NCBI GenBank assembly: GCA_002435785.1
Contig: DIUC01000007.1
Location: forward strand, 1 to 64,000
Direction of reading: 5' to 3'
DNA: 64,000 nucleotides
Source of the DNA: Saprospiraceae bacterium UBA6168
Lineage (GTDB): Bacteria; Bacteroidota; Bacteroidia; Chitinophagales; Saprospiraceae
The position numbers and the translations under genes are program-made. Shown piece by piece: positions 45,976 to 54,846 of the stretch (the first letter of the stretch is position 1; every line of letters starts with the position of its first letter). Under the pieces are notes generated by a model, which ran no database searches, was not told the DNA's origin, and worked only from the letters and a program-made list of their open reading frames with translations.

Positions 45976-45994
45976 CCCCCTCGCTTTCAATCGA
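45943..45994. repeat. Duplicated 3' end of a T9SS gene, left copy
   Basis: Matches 46758-46809 with two differences in 52 bases. On the minus strand it encodes SIESEGVMKYGKVVVE and TAG, the end of a T9SS sorting domain. Confidence 0.9.
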
Positions 45995-46023
45995 GTGGTA
46001 CTGGGGTTTTGTGCCTGATTTGA

Positions 46024-46371
46024 TTACGCAGCATGGGCGACCAACTGGTCAATTTGGCGCTTGGAGAGGAGAACTTTCACATCGGCTACAGGACGATTGC
46101 CTTCATACAACTTGAATTCCGCATCTGGAGACAGTAGTTCACTTGGTGCAGCATTTGATAAAAAAGCTGCAAATGCATAGCAAGAATTGCCCTCCATCTT
46201 TTCTTCCGGGTCAAGGAATTCAAGGCGAAGGCTCCATGCGTTTTTTTTCCAATCAGCTTCTGACTGCCCTTTGAATCGAACAACTGCAATATACGATGCA
46301 CCTTCCGGGGCAGCTTTCCTGCCACCGGATTCCGCCGATTCCCATGTTATTTTTACAAAAACCTTTTTCAT
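46024..46371 (-). CDS. Small unknown protein, second gene of a two-gene cassette
   Basis: 115 residues from ATG at 46371 (MKKVFVKITWESAESGG). It has a beta-rich pattern with conserved-looking AVVRFKGQSEADWKKNAWSLRLEF and no signal peptide. It starts 2 bases after the stop of the upstream gene, so the two are made together. Unrecognised; size and pairing would fit an immunity or antitoxin partner. Confidence 0.65.
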   Translation of the reverse strand: MKKVFVKITWESAESGGRKAAPEGASYIAVVRFKGQSEADWKKNAWSLRLEFLDPEEKMEGNSCYAFAAFLSNAAPSELLSPDAEFKLYEGNRPVADVKVLLSKRQIDQLVAHAA

Positions 46372-46373
46372 GA

Positions 46374-46676
46374 TCAAGTAATTTTTATTAAGCTGATAAT
46401 AGTGGACGAGGATAGCTCTATACAATCTGCATACCTCGCAGGGCCAATGCCATCCAAATGTTCAATCCTAAAAAAACCATCGGCAATTATTGAAGCTACT
46501 TCTAATTCGACGATATAGAAACTCCCGCCACCCTCTAACAACTTTCCCCACTTGATGGCATCTTCCATTCGTTCTGCAAACCATTTCCCTTCCATTGAGT
46601 TCTTTCCAGCCCGAAATTCTTGGGATGAAAATAAATCATGGTATTCTGCCGTGCTGATTGCCCTGAATAGTTTCAT
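46374..46676 (-). CDS. Small unknown protein, first gene of a two-gene cassette (toxin-like layout)
   Basis: 100 residues. LFRAISTAEYHDL, GKWFAERMEDAIKWGKLL and RIEHLDGIGPARYADC are the striking parts. The F-R-A-I-S start and the GKWFA box resemble small ADP-ribosyltransferase-like proteins, but this is only an impression. It lies with its partner between duplicated 3' ends of a T9SS gene, so it appears to be a recent insertion. Confidence 0.65.
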   Translation of the reverse strand: MKLFRAISTAEYHDLFSSQEFRAGKNSMEGKWFAERMEDAIKWGKLLEGGGSFYIVELEVASIIADGFFRIEHLDGIGPARYADCIELSSSTIISLIKIT

Positions 46677-46757
46677 CGCTTACAGTCCTTGGTTTGCTCA
46701 AGTGTCAACAAATGTAGTCTGTATAACTGGTTTTTACAAAAACCCGTTTTTTAAATG

Positions 46758-46809
46758 CCTACTCCACCAACACCTTCCCATATTTCATAACCCCCTCGCT
46801 TTCAATTGA
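46758..46809. repeat. Duplicated 3' end of a T9SS gene, right copy (in the intact gene)
   Basis: Covers the last codons and stop of the 46759-50745 gene; partner of 45943-45994. Confidence 0.9.
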
Positions 46810-49800
46810 ATAGGCATAAATGCCAGCAGACAGCCCATTGAGCGCCAGCGTCCCATCCCGCTCGAAAACCGCCACCCGCACTGCCCTACCCTTTGTATCG
46901 TAGAGCTTGAATTTCAGCTTGCCTGTGAGGTTTGTGTAGATGTTCAAGTTGCCGTTTGATGAAACGGGGTTTGGCGAGATGCTCACCATTGGCTGCGCAA
47001 TGTTGGGCTGCCTCGTGGCCGTTGATATGGGGCGGGCAATGACGAACTGGGCAGGCTCTCCCACCCCGTTTCCATTGCTGAAAAGCACAGAGCCATCCGT
47101 GCCGGTAGTAAGGTCGTCGGCAGCATCGAGCAACTGCCAAGTATCGCCGTCGGCACGGGGCGGGCGGGCAAACAGTTGGTATTGCTGCGCAACGGAGCCT
47201 ACTGGCACATTGCCAATTTTTGAAAAATGGATGGCCTCTAACTCGTCGAAGAACGGGTTGGCCGCAAAATGGTGTAGCACCCAATAGCTCCGGCTGATGC
47301 TGTCCGCAGCGGGCGATTGGTCGGGGGCGAGGTCGAGGCGGGTCGCCACCACCTCACCTGTTGGCAAGCCGCCATTGGAGGGGAAGACGGCTGTCAAGCC
47401 CGTTTCACCAAAAACCTGTTCGCCACTGCTGGCAATGGTCTTCCGGCTGCTCACGCCCGGCCCTACTGCCACCGTCGAAACCTCCCGGTGCGCATCGCCG
47501 CCGAAGCTGGCGAAACCAAGGCCCACCCGGTCGAAGGCGGGGCCGTCCGCCTCGTTGAACTGAAGGTAGCTGCGCAAACCATCGGTGTTCGTGTGGGTGC
47601 GGGTCAGGTGCATTTCCTCCCGTATTTGGTTCTGTGTCAGGGCTTTATCATAAAAGCAGACCTCGTCCATCTGGCCCTTGAAAAAGCGGTCGCTGTAATT
47701 GGGGTCGCTGCCCAGCACCAGCGGCGAATCGAACGCTTCAGCGGTATGCGCCGTGGCCAAATATGCTGGAATTCCGTTCAGGTAAAGCGCTGCCAAGTTC
47801 GGTTCAATGACCAATGCCACATGGTTCCACTCGCCTAGCATGGGAAAATGTCCAGAATTCCACCACCAGTTCACATCATTCCACATATAGCGCAACTCGT
47901 TGTTTTCCCCAAAATGGATGCCCGCCGTCGTGCTGCCGCCCCGCACCAGCGCCACGCCTGCCCAGTCGCTTTGGTCGCCAATGGGCTTTATCCATGCGGT
48001 GATGGTTGCCGTATTCGAGTTCAGGTTGATGGGCTGGCTGGCCGTGGCATAGTCGCCGTCGCCGTCAAAAGCGATGGCGTTGCCGGGCAGCGCCTCTGGT
48101 AACAAGCTGGTGCATTCGTCGCCAACATGAACGTAGAGGCTGTCGGTGAAAACGCCCTGCGTGGTGGTCAGTGTCATCACGGCGAGCTTGTCGCCAGCGC
48201 CATTAAACACGACCTTTGGCGTCCTCGTGTTTTCCCCGATAACTGTTTGAGCGTCAGCGAATTGCCAAGTCCAAGCCACGTCGTCGTGCGACACCACGGA
48301 GTGGTCGTCGAAGTAGAAAGTATCGGTGGGGCAAAAGCCCGTCAACTTGTCGGCCATTGCCAATGCTTGCACGGCACTCGGCTCGAACAGGGGCGCTTCC
48401 CATACCCCGCCGTTCCAAGCGCCGACCCTTATGAGGCTTTTTTTGTAAAACGGTTTGAGCTTGTTTGGCTCCAAGCTCAGGGGCAGGCCGTCGCTGTATG
48501 GTTGCCAGTCGGCCATCGAGTTGTTCCGGTAAAAAATGCCCTTCGATGTGCCCAAATAAATGCCGCCGTCCGTCCCGTATTGCGCCATAAGGGCACTAAT
48601 GGTAGCACCATCGAGGATGCTGGTCGTGAGGTTTTGCCATGTTGCGCCAGCGTCATTGGTCTTGTAAACCTTCTTGCCGTTGGAGCCATAGCTGACGGCC
48701 ACCCAAAGCACGTTGGGGTCCTCGGCACTGACGACCATTTTTATGCGGTCGTTGTTGTTGGGCAATGGGAGCGCTGCGCAAATCGTCCACGTAAGGCCGC
48801 CGTCGAGGCTGCGGTGTACCACGTCGTCGGTGCCATTCCATTGGCTGACGTACATGCGGTTGGGGTTCGAGCGGCAGATTTCTATTTCATAAACATTGCG
48901 GTCGGTGCCGCCGGGAAAGTCGTACAGTACGGTGAAGGTTGTGCCGCCGTCCGTGGAGCGCCAGAGCTTGTCGTCCTTGCCGAGATAGACGATGTTCCAG
49001 CAGTCGGGGTGCCATTCCATCTCGGAATTGGCGTAGTAGGCATAGCTTTCGTTCGGCCAAGTGCCAACGGGGAAGCCGCCCAGCCCATTGCCGAAGCCGG
49101 GCCGAATGATGTCGCCGCCGATGTCGGAGTGGTAAATCTTGCGTTCCGGTCCGGGGTTCACATAACCCGTTGGCGCCTCTGCGCCACCGATGGCGTAGTA
49201 CGTGCCTGCGGGAAAACTTTCGTGGTAGGCCATGTTGCCGTTGTGGTAGCGCCCACCCACAAGGATGTCCTCGTTCCAGCCACTATCGAAGCCCCAGAGT
49301 GCCGCCCCGCTGATGCCGTTGTTGCGCCCCTCCACGCTTTGCCCGAAGTTGGTGGAATAGACAAGCCCACCGTCCGAGGCAATCCAAAGCTCATTGCCCA
49401 CGGCAGCCGTCCATTGGATGTCGGGGTGGCGGTCGCCAGTGATGCCGCCGCTGCTGACGTAGCCGCCGTAGCTGAACCACGTCGCCCCGCCATCGTTGCT
49501 GCGGAACCAGGAGCAGCCGCCCGCTATGAGTTGGTTGTCGTTCAGGGGATTGACTACGATGGCTTGGTCGTAAAACCCCTGCCAGAACCAGTCCACACCG
49601 TTGGCGTCCATCAGGTTGGTGTGCGCAGGGATGGAATATGGCTGCCCAATGGCGTTGCCTGGATGGGTGTTCACCCAAGTAGCGCCGCTGTCCGTGCTTT
49701 TGAACACGCCGATATGGCCGCCCAGCCCGTCGCCCTCGCCGCTGAGGAAGGCATAAACCTTGGTGGGATTGGAGGGGCATGGGGCGATGATGGCCCCTGT

Positions 49801-50745
49801 CACTTGACGGTTGCCGGTGGGCTGCCACCAGCCCGTGTTGGAGGCGGTAAAGCTGCCGCCACCGTCGGTGGAAATCATGAAGTCGGAGCTGTTGCCATTG
49901 TCCCGGATGGCCCAAATGGTGTTCGGGTCGTTGGGCTTGGCCTTCACGGCCCAGGTGTTTTGCGGAAAGAGCTTCACCCAATTTGCGCCAGCGTCGGTAC
50001 TGCGGAGTAGGCCCTTTTCGGTGGCCACCAGCACGATGTCGGGCGTGGCTTCGTGGATATAGATTTCTTGTCCCCAAAAATTGCTTTCGGTGTAAACGGT
50101 GGCCCAGGTCGTGCCGCCGTCGGTGGTCTTGATGAGCTTGCCGCTGGTGCTGGCATACACTTCTTCGGGGTTTTGGGGATTGATTTTCACGGCCCCGAAT
50201 GCGCCGTGGAGGATGTTGGTGGTGAGCAGCGTCCAGCTCATGCCCTTGTCGTTGGTGCGCCAGAGGCCGCCGGCCTCTCCTGCGGCGTACAGGATGTTGG
50301 TATTGGCAGCGTAGATGTCGAAGCTGTAAATATTGGTGTGGTCAACGGATTGGGCGGAAGCATCGGGGAAGTAGTGGACTTTGGGGCCGTTGAAGGACCA
50401 AGTAGATTGCGGATTTACGATTGCGGATTGCGGATTGGGAGCCTCGGAATCCGCATTCCGCAATCCGAAATCCGTAATCAAAAGGCTGCCATCGGCTTGC
50501 GCAAACGGCCTCGCCCAGTGCATCCAGTGCTTGTAGAACTGGGAGTAGCGGGTCTTCTGGAAGGGCCGCTCGTCGTGGTAGGCTTTGTACGCCGCTTGGA
50601 TGTTGCGGACGTTGGGGCTTTCTTCGAGGAGCATCCATGCCCAGTCGGGTGCGTCGGCGTCGAAGTGCGGCGGGGTGGGTTTTTGCTGCGCAAAAATGGT
50701 GGCAGCCAATAAGGTAATGATAAGGGTGTGGATGAGTTTGTGCAT
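46759..50745 (-). CDS. Secreted sortilin/BNR-repeat protein with LamG and T9SS sorting domain
   Basis: 1328 residues from ATG at 50745. Signal peptide (LIHTLIITLLAATIFAQ). Residues ~130-790 are VPS10/BNR-type beta-propeller repeats with Asp-box strings (STDSGATWVN, STDGGTTFTV, SNDGGATWFS), as in xyloglucanase-like families. A PKD-like region (~810-890), a LamG/concanavalin-like domain (~910-1075, FDGDGDYATASQPINL, WNHVALVIEPN) and a C-terminal T9SS type A domain (ISPNPVSSNGNLNIYTN... GVMKYGKVLVE) follow. Exported to the surface. No glycosidase acid pair could be confirmed. An inserted inverted repeat lies at 50404-50478. Confidence 0.92.
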   Translation of the reverse strand: MHKLIHTLIITLLAATIFAQQKPTPPHFDADAPDWAWMLLEESPNVRNIQAAYKAYHDERPFQKTRYSQFYKHWMHWARPFAQADGSLLITDFGLRNADSEAPNPQSAIVNPQSTWSFNGPKVHYFPDASAQSVDHTNIYSFDIYAANTNILYAAGEAGGLWRTNDKGMSWTLLTTNILHGAFGAVKINPQNPEEVYASTSGKLIKTTDGGTTWATVYTESNFWGQEIYIHEATPDIVLVATEKGLLRSTDAGANWVKLFPQNTWAVKAKPNDPNTIWAIRDNGNSSDFMISTDGGGSFTASNTGWWQPTGNRQVTGAIIAPCPSNPTKVYAFLSGEGDGLGGHIGVFKSTDSGATWVNTHPGNAIGQPYSIPAHTNLMDANGVDWFWQGFYDQAIVVNPLNDNQLIAGGCSWFRSNDGGATWFSYGGYVSSGGITGDRHPDIQWTAAVGNELWIASDGGLVYSTNFGQSVEGRNNGISGAALWGFDSGWNEDILVGGRYHNGNMAYHESFPAGTYYAIGGAEAPTGYVNPGPERKIYHSDIGGDIIRPGFGNGLGGFPVGTWPNESYAYYANSEMEWHPDCWNIVYLGKDDKLWRSTDGGTTFTVLYDFPGGTDRNVYEIEICRSNPNRMYVSQWNGTDDVVHRSLDGGLTWTICAALPLPNNNDRIKMVVSAEDPNVLWVAVSYGSNGKKVYKTNDAGATWQNLTTSILDGATISALMAQYGTDGGIYLGTSKGIFYRNNSMADWQPYSDGLPLSLEPNKLKPFYKKSLIRVGAWNGGVWEAPLFEPSAVQALAMADKLTGFCPTDTFYFDDHSVVSHDDVAWTWQFADAQTVIGENTRTPKVVFNGAGDKLAVMTLTTTQGVFTDSLYVHVGDECTSLLPEALPGNAIAFDGDGDYATASQPINLNSNTATITAWIKPIGDQSDWAGVALVRGGSTTAGIHFGENNELRYMWNDVNWWWNSGHFPMLGEWNHVALVIEPNLAALYLNGIPAYLATAHTAEAFDSPLVLGSDPNYSDRFFKGQMDEVCFYDKALTQNQIREEMHLTRTHTNTDGLRSYLQFNEADGPAFDRVGLGFASFGGDAHREVSTVAVGPGVSSRKTIASSGEQVFGETGLTAVFPSNGGLPTGEVVATRLDLAPDQSPAADSISRSYWVLHHFAANPFFDELEAIHFSKIGNVPVGSVAQQYQLFARPPRADGDTWQLLDAADDLTTGTDGSVLFSNGNGVGEPAQFVIARPISTATRQPNIAQPMVSISPNPVSSNGNLNIYTNLTGKLKFKLYDTKGRAVRVAVFERDGTLALNGLSAGIYAYSIESEGVMKYGKVLVE
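50404..50478. repeat. Inverted repeat inserted in frame near the start of the sortilin-repeat gene
   Basis: GATTGCGGATT units on the left face AATCCGCAATCC units on the right. Translated as ITDFGLRNADSEAPNPQS, AIVNPQS, a peptide typical of such insertions. Confidence 0.8.
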
Positions 50746-50943
50746 TGCGATTTCGTTTGGGGCGAAGGTACGCTTCAAATGGGCGAACCATGGATGTTTG
50801 CAAACCCAATTTTCTGCCTGCTAAATTGCAATTGCGACATGGTGAGGCAGCTTAAACTTATCAGAATTACTTTTGGGGATAAAATAGCTGGTGTTTTCTC
50901 TGCACATCCCATGTCCATACCCTTCTATCGGATTCCTACCGCC

Positions 50944-51648
50944 TCATTTCCCAAGGAAAAAGCCACCGCCAAGTTCAAGGCCACCATGTTTCCAGCCATC
51001 TACATCGAAAGAACTGGCCGATGTGGTGTTGGCTGAAAGGGAAAACAATGGGTTTTCGATACGGCTATATTCCGTGCTAAACTGTAGCACTGGAGCAAGC
51101 ACAGCAACCCTCAAAAATCCTCGCTCAAAATCCTTTTGCAATACGAGGTTGGGACCCAATTGGGTGGAAGTGCCGAAGAAAGTTCGTGGAAAATCCTGCG
51201 AGGTTCTGGGATTATATTCAGCGTATTGCCAGCCAGCGTTCAAGGAGACCTCAACAAATAAGTGCAGTTTTTCGTCCTTAGGTGTGATTGACCAACCCTT
51301 GGCGAAGCCGATGCGGCCACTGGCAAGCAAGAGGTCGTTGCCATTAGTTGGTTCTATCAATCCTGTGGAGTCTTCATAAGCTGTTTCGATATCGGTGATT
51401 TTGTTGAAACGCCAACCGGACAACTGCCACTTGTTGTAGCGGCCGGACTCCTGAAAGTTGAAGTAAGTGGCAGCAAATGTTGGGATTTGCTTTATTTCAT
51501 ACTCCCTTTCGATTCGAAGATTGCCTAGTGTACTGGTAAATTGTAGGTCTTGCCCATTGTCTTGCAGGAGCATGGAACCGGATAGCGCCTTTTGTCCGAA
51601 GGAAAGCAACGAAAAGAAGAGGAAAGCGAGCGTTAATAGGTGTTTCAT
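50944..51648 (-). CDS. Outer-membrane or secreted protein of unknown function, barrel-like
   Basis: 234 residues with signal peptide (KHLLTLAFLFFSLLSFGQ). The mature part alternates polar and hydrophobic residues with many aromatic ends (LNAGWQYAEYNP, FLRVAVLAPVLQFSTEYS, GGLELGGGFFLGK), as expected for a small outer-membrane beta-barrel. No family recognised. Single gene. Confidence 0.75.
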   Translation of the reverse strand: MKHLLTLAFLFFSLLSFGQKALSGSMLLQDNGQDLQFTSTLGNLRIEREYEIKQIPTFAATYFNFQESGRYNKWQLSGWRFNKITDIETAYEDSTGLIEPTNGNDLLLASGRIGFAKGWSITPKDEKLHLFVEVSLNAGWQYAEYNPRTSQDFPRTFFGTSTQLGPNLVLQKDFERGFLRVAVLAPVLQFSTEYSRIENPLFSLSANTTSASSFDVDGWKHGGLELGGGFFLGK

Positions 51649-51785
51649 GCAGTTATTTTTCGATAGGCACTAGGAACAATTAGCGATTCTCGCTATTTGA
51701 AAAAACAAAGAAGGTTTGTTCGAGCAAAGGGAAAAAATCCACCTTGGTTTCATTTGCGATGAATTGGTAAACAAAGCTACTTGGC

Positions 51786-51950
51786 TCAGGCACTTGGCTT
51801 TACCAACAGCTCGGCTTTACGTTTATTGAAATATTCAATAATTTCAGCCTTGGTCATCTTTAATAACTTCTCGCTCAATTTTTCCCGCTGCTGCCGCATA
51901 AACTTAACAGCGTCGAATTGTTTTTCTGTCGTCGTTTCAGTCGTCTTCAT
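51786..51950 (-). CDS. Small antitoxin-like partner of the PIN protein, 54 residues
   Basis: ATG at 51950 overlaps the end of the PIN gene (ATGAAGACGACTGA shares the PIN stop). Sequence: charged and helical (KTTETTTEKQFDAVKFMRQQ then REKLSEKLLKMTKAEIIEYF). Resembles short antitoxins that accompany PIN toxins in Bacteroidota (FDAVKxMRxxREK). It lies downstream of the toxin, the reverse of the common order. Confidence 0.7.
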   Translation of the reverse strand: MKTTETTTEKQFDAVKFMRQQREKLSEKLLKMTKAEIIEYFNKRKAELLVKPSA

Positions 51951-52401
51951 ATTTTTCAAATTCTCTTGGTGAACGAATTTCTAAGACTTTGTAACCGTTT
52001 TTGATGTTGATGGAATTATAACCACGAATACGTTCCATATTTACAATATGCTTGAAGTTCCAGCTTACTAAAAAGTCAGCTCTATGGATGGTCGCCAATG
52101 CGATATGCAAACAGTCGGCATAGCTGGTTTTTCCCACCACTTTTTCAGTTATGTATTCTGATGCCAAATCAATCGCCTCGTCTGAGATGTCAAGATACTC
52201 AGTCAACTCAGATTTTATACCTTTAACCAGCGCCTTAACCTTACTTGGGGCGTTTTCAAGTTCATCTTGTGTGACCGTTGAAAAGAGCAGCATGAATTCA
52301 TCGTTCTTGAGCCGGTCGAACAGCGGAATTGTGTGTTCAGCAAACTCCTCGTCAAAATAGCCGCCAAAAACGGAAGTATCAATGTAAATCCTTTGTCTCA
52401 C
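51937..52401 (-). CDS. PIN-domain ribonuclease toxin
   Basis: 154 residues. PIN catalytic acidic residues: IYIDTSVFGG at the N-terminus (first Asp), then TQDELENAP, GKTSYADCLHIALA (Ser-x-Ala-Asp) and the last in a FLVSWNFKH context. These Mg-dependent nucleases cut RNA and are toxins of VapBC-like pairs. Translationally coupled to a 54-residue partner. Confidence 0.88.
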   Translation of the reverse strand: MRQRIYIDTSVFGGYFDEEFAEHTIPLFDRLKNDEFMLLFSTVTQDELENAPSKVKALVKGIKSELTEYLDISDEAIDLASEYITEKVVGKTSYADCLHIALATIHRADFLVSWNFKHIVNMERIRGYNSINIKNGYKVLEIRSPREFEKYEDD

Positions 52402-52542
52402 CGTGTAATTTTTGAGTACAGTTGCCTAAAATTTGGGTTCAATCAAAATAGCACAGGCACGAAAATAAGGTTTTATAGGATTGCCTGCCACTTCTTTTGG
52501 CAAAAATTCCCTATCCTCGCACTCTAATCAATTCAGCCAATC

Positions 52543-54717
52543 ATGAAACAAATCACCACTTTCCTTTGCTGCGCAATGCTCATCTTTGCAGCCTGCAAAA
52601 ACGAACCAACAGCATCCACCGACAATCAAATATCCATGTACGAAAAAATGACCGCCCAGCCGCCCAGTGCGGAAGCAAAACCCAAAGAAATGACCGAGCA
52701 CGGCCACGTCCGCAATGACCCGTGGTACTGGCTCAACGACCGGGAAAACCCCGAAGTCATCGCCTACCTGAACGCCGAAAACGCCTACAAGGACGCCGTG
52801 ATGGCCGACCTCAAGGACGTGCAGGAGGAGCTTTTCCAGGAGATAAAAGGCCGCATCAAGGAGAAGGACGAGAGTGTGCCGCAGTTCGACAACGGCTACT
52901 GGTACTATTACCGCTTTGTGGAGGGCGGCGAGTACCCCATCCATTGCCGCAAGGCAAAAACCCTCGACGCACCAGAGGAAATCATGCTTGACGTGAACGT
53001 GCTGGCCAAGGATTACGACTATTACAGCGCCGCTGGCCTCGATGTCAGCCCCGACAATAAAACCTTGGCCTACGCCGAGGACACGCTCAGCCGTCGCATT
53101 TACACCCTCGTTTTCAAGGATTTGGCCTCCGGCAAAATGCTGACGGACCGCATCCCGAACACCGACGGCAGCTTCGTTTGGGCCAACGATAACAAGACGG
53201 TTTTTTATGGCGTAAAGGACGAAACGCTGCGAGTGTTCAAAATTATGAAGCACCGCCTTGGCACGGATGCCGTCAAGGACGAGGTGGTTTTCCATGAAGA
53301 GGACGCCACGTTCGACCTCGGTATCGAGAAGACCAAGTCGAAGAAGTACCTGCTCATTTCGGCCACGCAGACCGTCTCCAACGAGTACCGCTACCTCGAT
53401 GCCAACACGCCGGACGGCCAGTGGACGGTGTTCCAGCCACGGGAGCGCAACCTCGAATACAGCGTTGACCACGGCGACCAATGGTACATCCGCACGAACA
53501 TGGACGCCACCAACTTCCGCCTAATGAGCGCCGCCGATTTACCCGCCGGGGCGGGGGGCAAGACCGGAAAGGCCAATTGGAAGGACGTCATCGCCCACCG
53601 CCCCGATGTTTACCTCGAAGGCTTCTCGCTCTTCAAGACCCACCTTGTGCTGGAAGAGCGAATCAGTGGTATCGTCAACATCCGCATCAAAAGTTGGGAC
53701 GGCAAACAGGACTACAAAGTGGACTTTGGCGAGGACAGCTACGTGGCCCACCCCGCCAACAATCCCGATTTCAACAGTGGCATCCTGCGCCTCGGCTACC
53801 AGTCGCTGACCACGCCCGCTACGGTCTTCGATGTCAACCTGTTGACGAAGGAAAAAAAGACCATGAAAGTGCAGGAGGTGCTTGGCGGCTTCGACCGGAA
53901 CAACTACGTGAGTGAGCGCATCTATGCCACCGCTCGGGACGGGGTGAAGGTGCCCATTTCCGTTGTTTACAAAAAAGGCTTCAAAAAGGACGGCACGCAG
54001 CCGCTCTTGCTCTACGCCTACGGCAGCTATGGGTACAGCATTGACCCAACCTTTAGCGCTGCCCGACTGAGCCTATTGGACCGGGGTTTTGCTTACGCAA
54101 TAGCGCATATTCGGGGCGGGCAGGAGATGGGCCGCCAATGGTACGATGACGGCAAGCTGCTGAAAAAGCAGAACACCTTCAATGACTTCGTGGACTGCGG
54201 CGACTACCTCGTGGCCCAGCAATACACCAGTCCCGACCACCTCTTCGCCATGGGCGGCAGCGCTGGCGGCCTGCTCATGGGCGCCGTGGTGAACATGCGC
54301 CCCGACCTTTTCAAGGGCGTGGTGGCCGCCGTCCCTTTCGTGGACGTGGTGACGACGATGCTCGACGAGACCATCCCGCTCACTACTTTCGAGTGGGACG
54401 AGTGGGGCAATCCAAAGAACAAGGAATTCTACGAATACATGCTCAGCTACTCACCCTACGACCAAGTGGCGAAGAAGGATTATCCCGCCATGCTGGTGAC
54501 CACGGGCCTCCATGATTCGCAGGTGCAATACTTTGAACCCGCCAAATGGGTCGCCAAGCTGCGCACCATGAAGACGGACAAAAACCCGCTGCTGCTCCAC
54601 ACCAACATGGACGCCGGGCACGGCGGTCAGTCGGGCCGCTTCCGGGCGTTCCGGGAGGTGGCGCTGGAGTATGCGTTTATGTTGGATTTGGCGGGGAAGG
54701 TCAAAGTGAAGGGATGA
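52543..54717 (+). CDS. S9 prolyl oligopeptidase (oligopeptidase B-like), lipoprotein
   Basis: 724 residues. Lipoprotein signal with lipobox (FAACKN). The beta-propeller spans ~60-440, the alpha/beta-hydrolase domain ~450-724. Catalytic Ser in MGGSAGGLLMG near residue 570, Asp in TGLHDSQVQYFEP near 655, and His in MDAGHGGQSGR near 690. This is an S9A peptidase that cleaves short peptides after basic or Pro residues. Anchored in the envelope. A TTTTGG-rich region and no clear -7 box precede it. Confidence 0.95.
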   Translation: MKQITTFLCCAMLIFAACKNEPTASTDNQISMYEKMTAQPPSAEAKPKEMTEHGHVRNDPWYWLNDRENPEVIAYLNAENAYKDAVMADLKDVQEELFQEIKGRIKEKDESVPQFDNGYWYYYRFVEGGEYPIHCRKAKTLDAPEEIMLDVNVLAKDYDYYSAAGLDVSPDNKTLAYAEDTLSRRIYTLVFKDLASGKMLTDRIPNTDGSFVWANDNKTVFYGVKDETLRVFKIMKHRLGTDAVKDEVVFHEEDATFDLGIEKTKSKKYLLISATQTVSNEYRYLDANTPDGQWTVFQPRERNLEYSVDHGDQWYIRTNMDATNFRLMSAADLPAGAGGKTGKANWKDVIAHRPDVYLEGFSLFKTHLVLEERISGIVNIRIKSWDGKQDYKVDFGEDSYVAHPANNPDFNSGILRLGYQSLTTPATVFDVNLLTKEKKTMKVQEVLGGFDRNNYVSERIYATARDGVKVPISVVYKKGFKKDGTQPLLLYAYGSYGYSIDPTFSAARLSLLDRGFAYAIAHIRGGQEMGRQWYDDGKLLKKQNTFNDFVDCGDYLVAQQYTSPDHLFAMGGSAGGLLMGAVVNMRPDLFKGVVAAVPFVDVVTTMLDETIPLTTFEWDEWGNPKNKEFYEYMLSYSPYDQVAKKDYPAMLVTTGLHDSQVQYFEPAKWVAKLRTMKTDKNPLLLHTNMDAGHGGQSGRFRAFREVALEYAFMLDLAGKVKVKG

Positions 54718-54797
54718 GGAATGAGGGGTGAGGGATGTGATTGGTAGCTTAGGTTTGTCTTTGTTATTTACACTTGAACTCCTTGGCTACCAAGCTG

Positions 54798-54828
54798 TTT
54801 CTTACTACCCTAACAATTGTTAATTTTG
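54798..54828 (+). promoter_or_regulatory. Promoter of the ATPase-TPR module
   Basis: TTTC (54798-54801), 19 bases, TAATTTTG (54821-54828), 18 bases before the start codon. Close to the Bacteroidota consensus. Confidence 0.55.
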
Positions 54829-54846
54829 CACTTCAATTAATAAATC

